Positions 7,201 to 7,438 of a stretch of DNA of 7,438 nucleotides are shown in pieces (the stretch's first letter is position 1; every line of letters begins with the position of its first letter). Location of the stretch: the NCBI GenBank assembly GCA_046757965.1, contig JBHHZI010000151.1, positions 1 to 7,438 on the forward strand. The letters run 5' to 3'. The DNA is from JBHHZI01 sp046757965 (GTDB lineage: Bacteria > Acidobacteriota > Polarisedimenticolia > SMYD01). The notes under the pieces are model-generated. The model was not told where the DNA came from and made no database searches. It worked only from the letters and a program-made list of their open reading frames with translations. Both the position numbers and the translations under genes were made by a program.

Positions 7201-7438
7201 TCATCTCGGACACGCCGGGCGAGCCGGCGGGGCGCGAGGCGGACGACGACTCATCTGTCTGCCAGGCAGAAGGCCCGGAGTCCCCGGCGGTCGGATCGGT
7301 AGACGGCAACGGCTCCGCCGGCCGGCTCGCGACGGAGTCGGATGACAGCTCGAATCTGTTCTCGATGGCGGCCGCCATCCTGGCCCGTGAATCGTCCGCG
7401 GTCCCGGCGGTCGCGACCGCGCCGCGCGTGGCGAACGA
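4227..7438 (+). CDS. nrdJ: Adenosylcobalamin-dependent ribonucleotide reductase, class II, long form (3' end outside the window)
   Basis: This enzyme reduces ribonucleotides to deoxyribonucleotides in the cytoplasm, using coenzyme B12 to make a cysteine thiyl radical. The frame is open from the ATG to the window edge (1070 codons, no stop). Matching the Thermotoga maritima enzyme, N371-P-C373-S-E375 carries the radical cysteine. C384, eleven residues on, and probably C167 in QCSACF (164-169) form the redox pair. Other family motifs are APTGTIGLLMDCDTTG (from A555), ISKTVNLPH (759-767) and YRDGCKLSQPL (from Y792). A proline/alanine/valine-rich linker (about 803-841) leads to the conserved accessory TSCPD-type domain of long NrdJ (842-965, RRRLPKKRRG to YLGRTDF). 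A disordered acidic and proline-rich stretch follows (966-1070). The cysteine-rich, thioredoxin-reducible tail expected in this family is not reached. An upstream NrdR-box pair supports dATP-responsive repression. Confidence 0.96.
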   Translation, partial: MRVSRRLTDPAVHPLDQIEYEKRSSVITNPDGSVVFEMKDVEVPVDWSQLATDIVVSKYFRKAGVPGTGRETSVRQVITRISRTIREAGETLGDYFDGEEDAEAFEAELAALLVSQSGAFNSPVWFNCGLYHRYGIEGSAGNWAWNPATDDVEPVPHAYEHPQCSACFIQGLDDDLGSIFDLVRSEARVFKYGSGTGTNFSGLRASHEQLSGGGTSSGLMSFLEVFDRAAGATKSGGTTRRAAKMVVLDMDHPEIEEFIDWKVREERKVAALIAAGYPSDFNGEAYHTVSGQNSNNSVRVTDEFMRAVLSDGSWETRNRMDGEVHRTYRARDLMTRVAEAAWACADPGVQYDTTINDWHTCAATDRIRASNPCSEFVFLDDTACNLASINLMKFLHEDGTFDIDGFRHACFIFLLAQEILVDFSSYPTRKIARASHEFRPLGLGYANLGTLLMVKGLPYDSDEGRAIAAAITAIMTGRAYQTSARIAKTKGAFPGFEVNRESMMRVMRQHRDAACAIDPSCCPADLLAAAHDEWNECLDLGAKHGFRNAQATVLAPTGTIGLLMDCDTTGVEPDFAPVKFKKLAGGGYFKIVNESVPRALRTLGYSAEEVRDMVTYARGTQSLSGVPFVNRETLLARGLLAEEIDRVEAALPSALNLAGAFNRHVLGDDALRRLDFDLATAPSGDHLLAALGYTTAEIEAANDTVCGAMTLEGAPHLRDEHLAVFDCANRCGNRGTRFIAPMGHVRMMGAVQPFLSGAISKTVNLPHEATVKDVEEIYVEGWKLGLKAVALYRDGCKLSQPLNATSGEGAVAEAPADRPVPIPVAVAQAAPPVPPEERRGMRRRLPKKRRGFTQEARVGGQKIYIRTGEYEVEDGELRLGEIFLDMAKEGAAYRSLMNCFAIAVSLGLQYGVPLEEYVDVFTFTRFEPQGPVSGHPNIKIATSLMDYVFRVLGYEYLGRTDFLQVKPQEAPTGQAGTPPAPAGRDQEPGLTLISDTPGEPAGREADDDSSVCQAEGPESPAVGSVDGNGSAGRLATESDDSSNLFSMAAAILARESSAVPAVATAPRVAN

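Noticed and set aside
51..7438. A defence, toxin or biosynthetic system formed by the two genes
   Set aside because: The genes are separated by 282 bases containing a dedicated nrdJ promoter, and one is exported while the other is central DNA-precursor metabolism. Nothing suggests joint function.

Overview
The window is high-G+C bacterial DNA, with G or C at most third codon positions. It carries two genes on the + strand: a complete gene for a very large secreted multidomain protein, and the 5' portion of a coenzyme-B12-dependent (class II) ribonucleotide reductase gene that runs off the right edge. Strong codon bias creates long shadow frames on both strands; none looks like a real gene. 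The pairing of a long-form NrdJ with a giant exported protein built of putative Ig-like modules would suit lineages such as Acidobacteriota, Myxococcota-like or Gemmatimonadota-like bacteria. That placement is inference; there is no rRNA or marker gene to settle it.

Positions 1-50 are the upstream edge. They hold a small GC hairpin (15-28), a TACAAT hexamer (37-42) and a purine-rich AAGGGG just before the first ATG. Positions 51-3944 encode a 1297-residue protein with a long N-region signal peptide. Its modules, in order, are: a He_PIG-type domain; a BACON-like beta-sandwich that appears to be split by a Rossmann/GATase1-like domain of about 200 residues; a second He_PIG domain; the first part of a third; tandem beta repeats with a period near 80 residues; an IPT/TIG-like domain; a two-EF-hand dockerin-like module; and a final He_PIG-like domain. 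This layout points to extracellular or surface binding, but no substrate can be named.

Positions 3945-4226 (282 bases) are intergenic and rich in signals. They contain a GC hairpin after the first gene, then a promoter with a perfect TTGACA (4054-4059) and TAGCAT (4076-4081). The 16-base spacer between these hexamers is itself an NrdR-box-like inverted repeat (4060-4075). A weaker copy lies exactly 32 bases upstream (4028-4043). Paired NrdR boxes about three helical turns apart are the known signature of the ribonucleotide-reductase repressor NrdR, so the pair supports both the identity and the regulation of the next gene. A leader of roughly 140 nt follows. At its 3' end the ribosome binding site sits inside a perfect CTCCT-GAA-AGGAG hairpin.

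Positions 4227-7438 encode at least 1070 residues of NrdJ with the expected catalytic cysteines. The stop codon and the C-terminal cysteine-rich tail lie beyond the window.

The two genes look independently transcribed and functionally unrelated. I see no mobile element, CRISPR array, tRNA or rRNA, and no convincing new multi-gene system. The most interesting items are the compact NrdR/promoter arrangement with a sequestered ribosome binding site, and the nested domain architecture of the large secreted protein.
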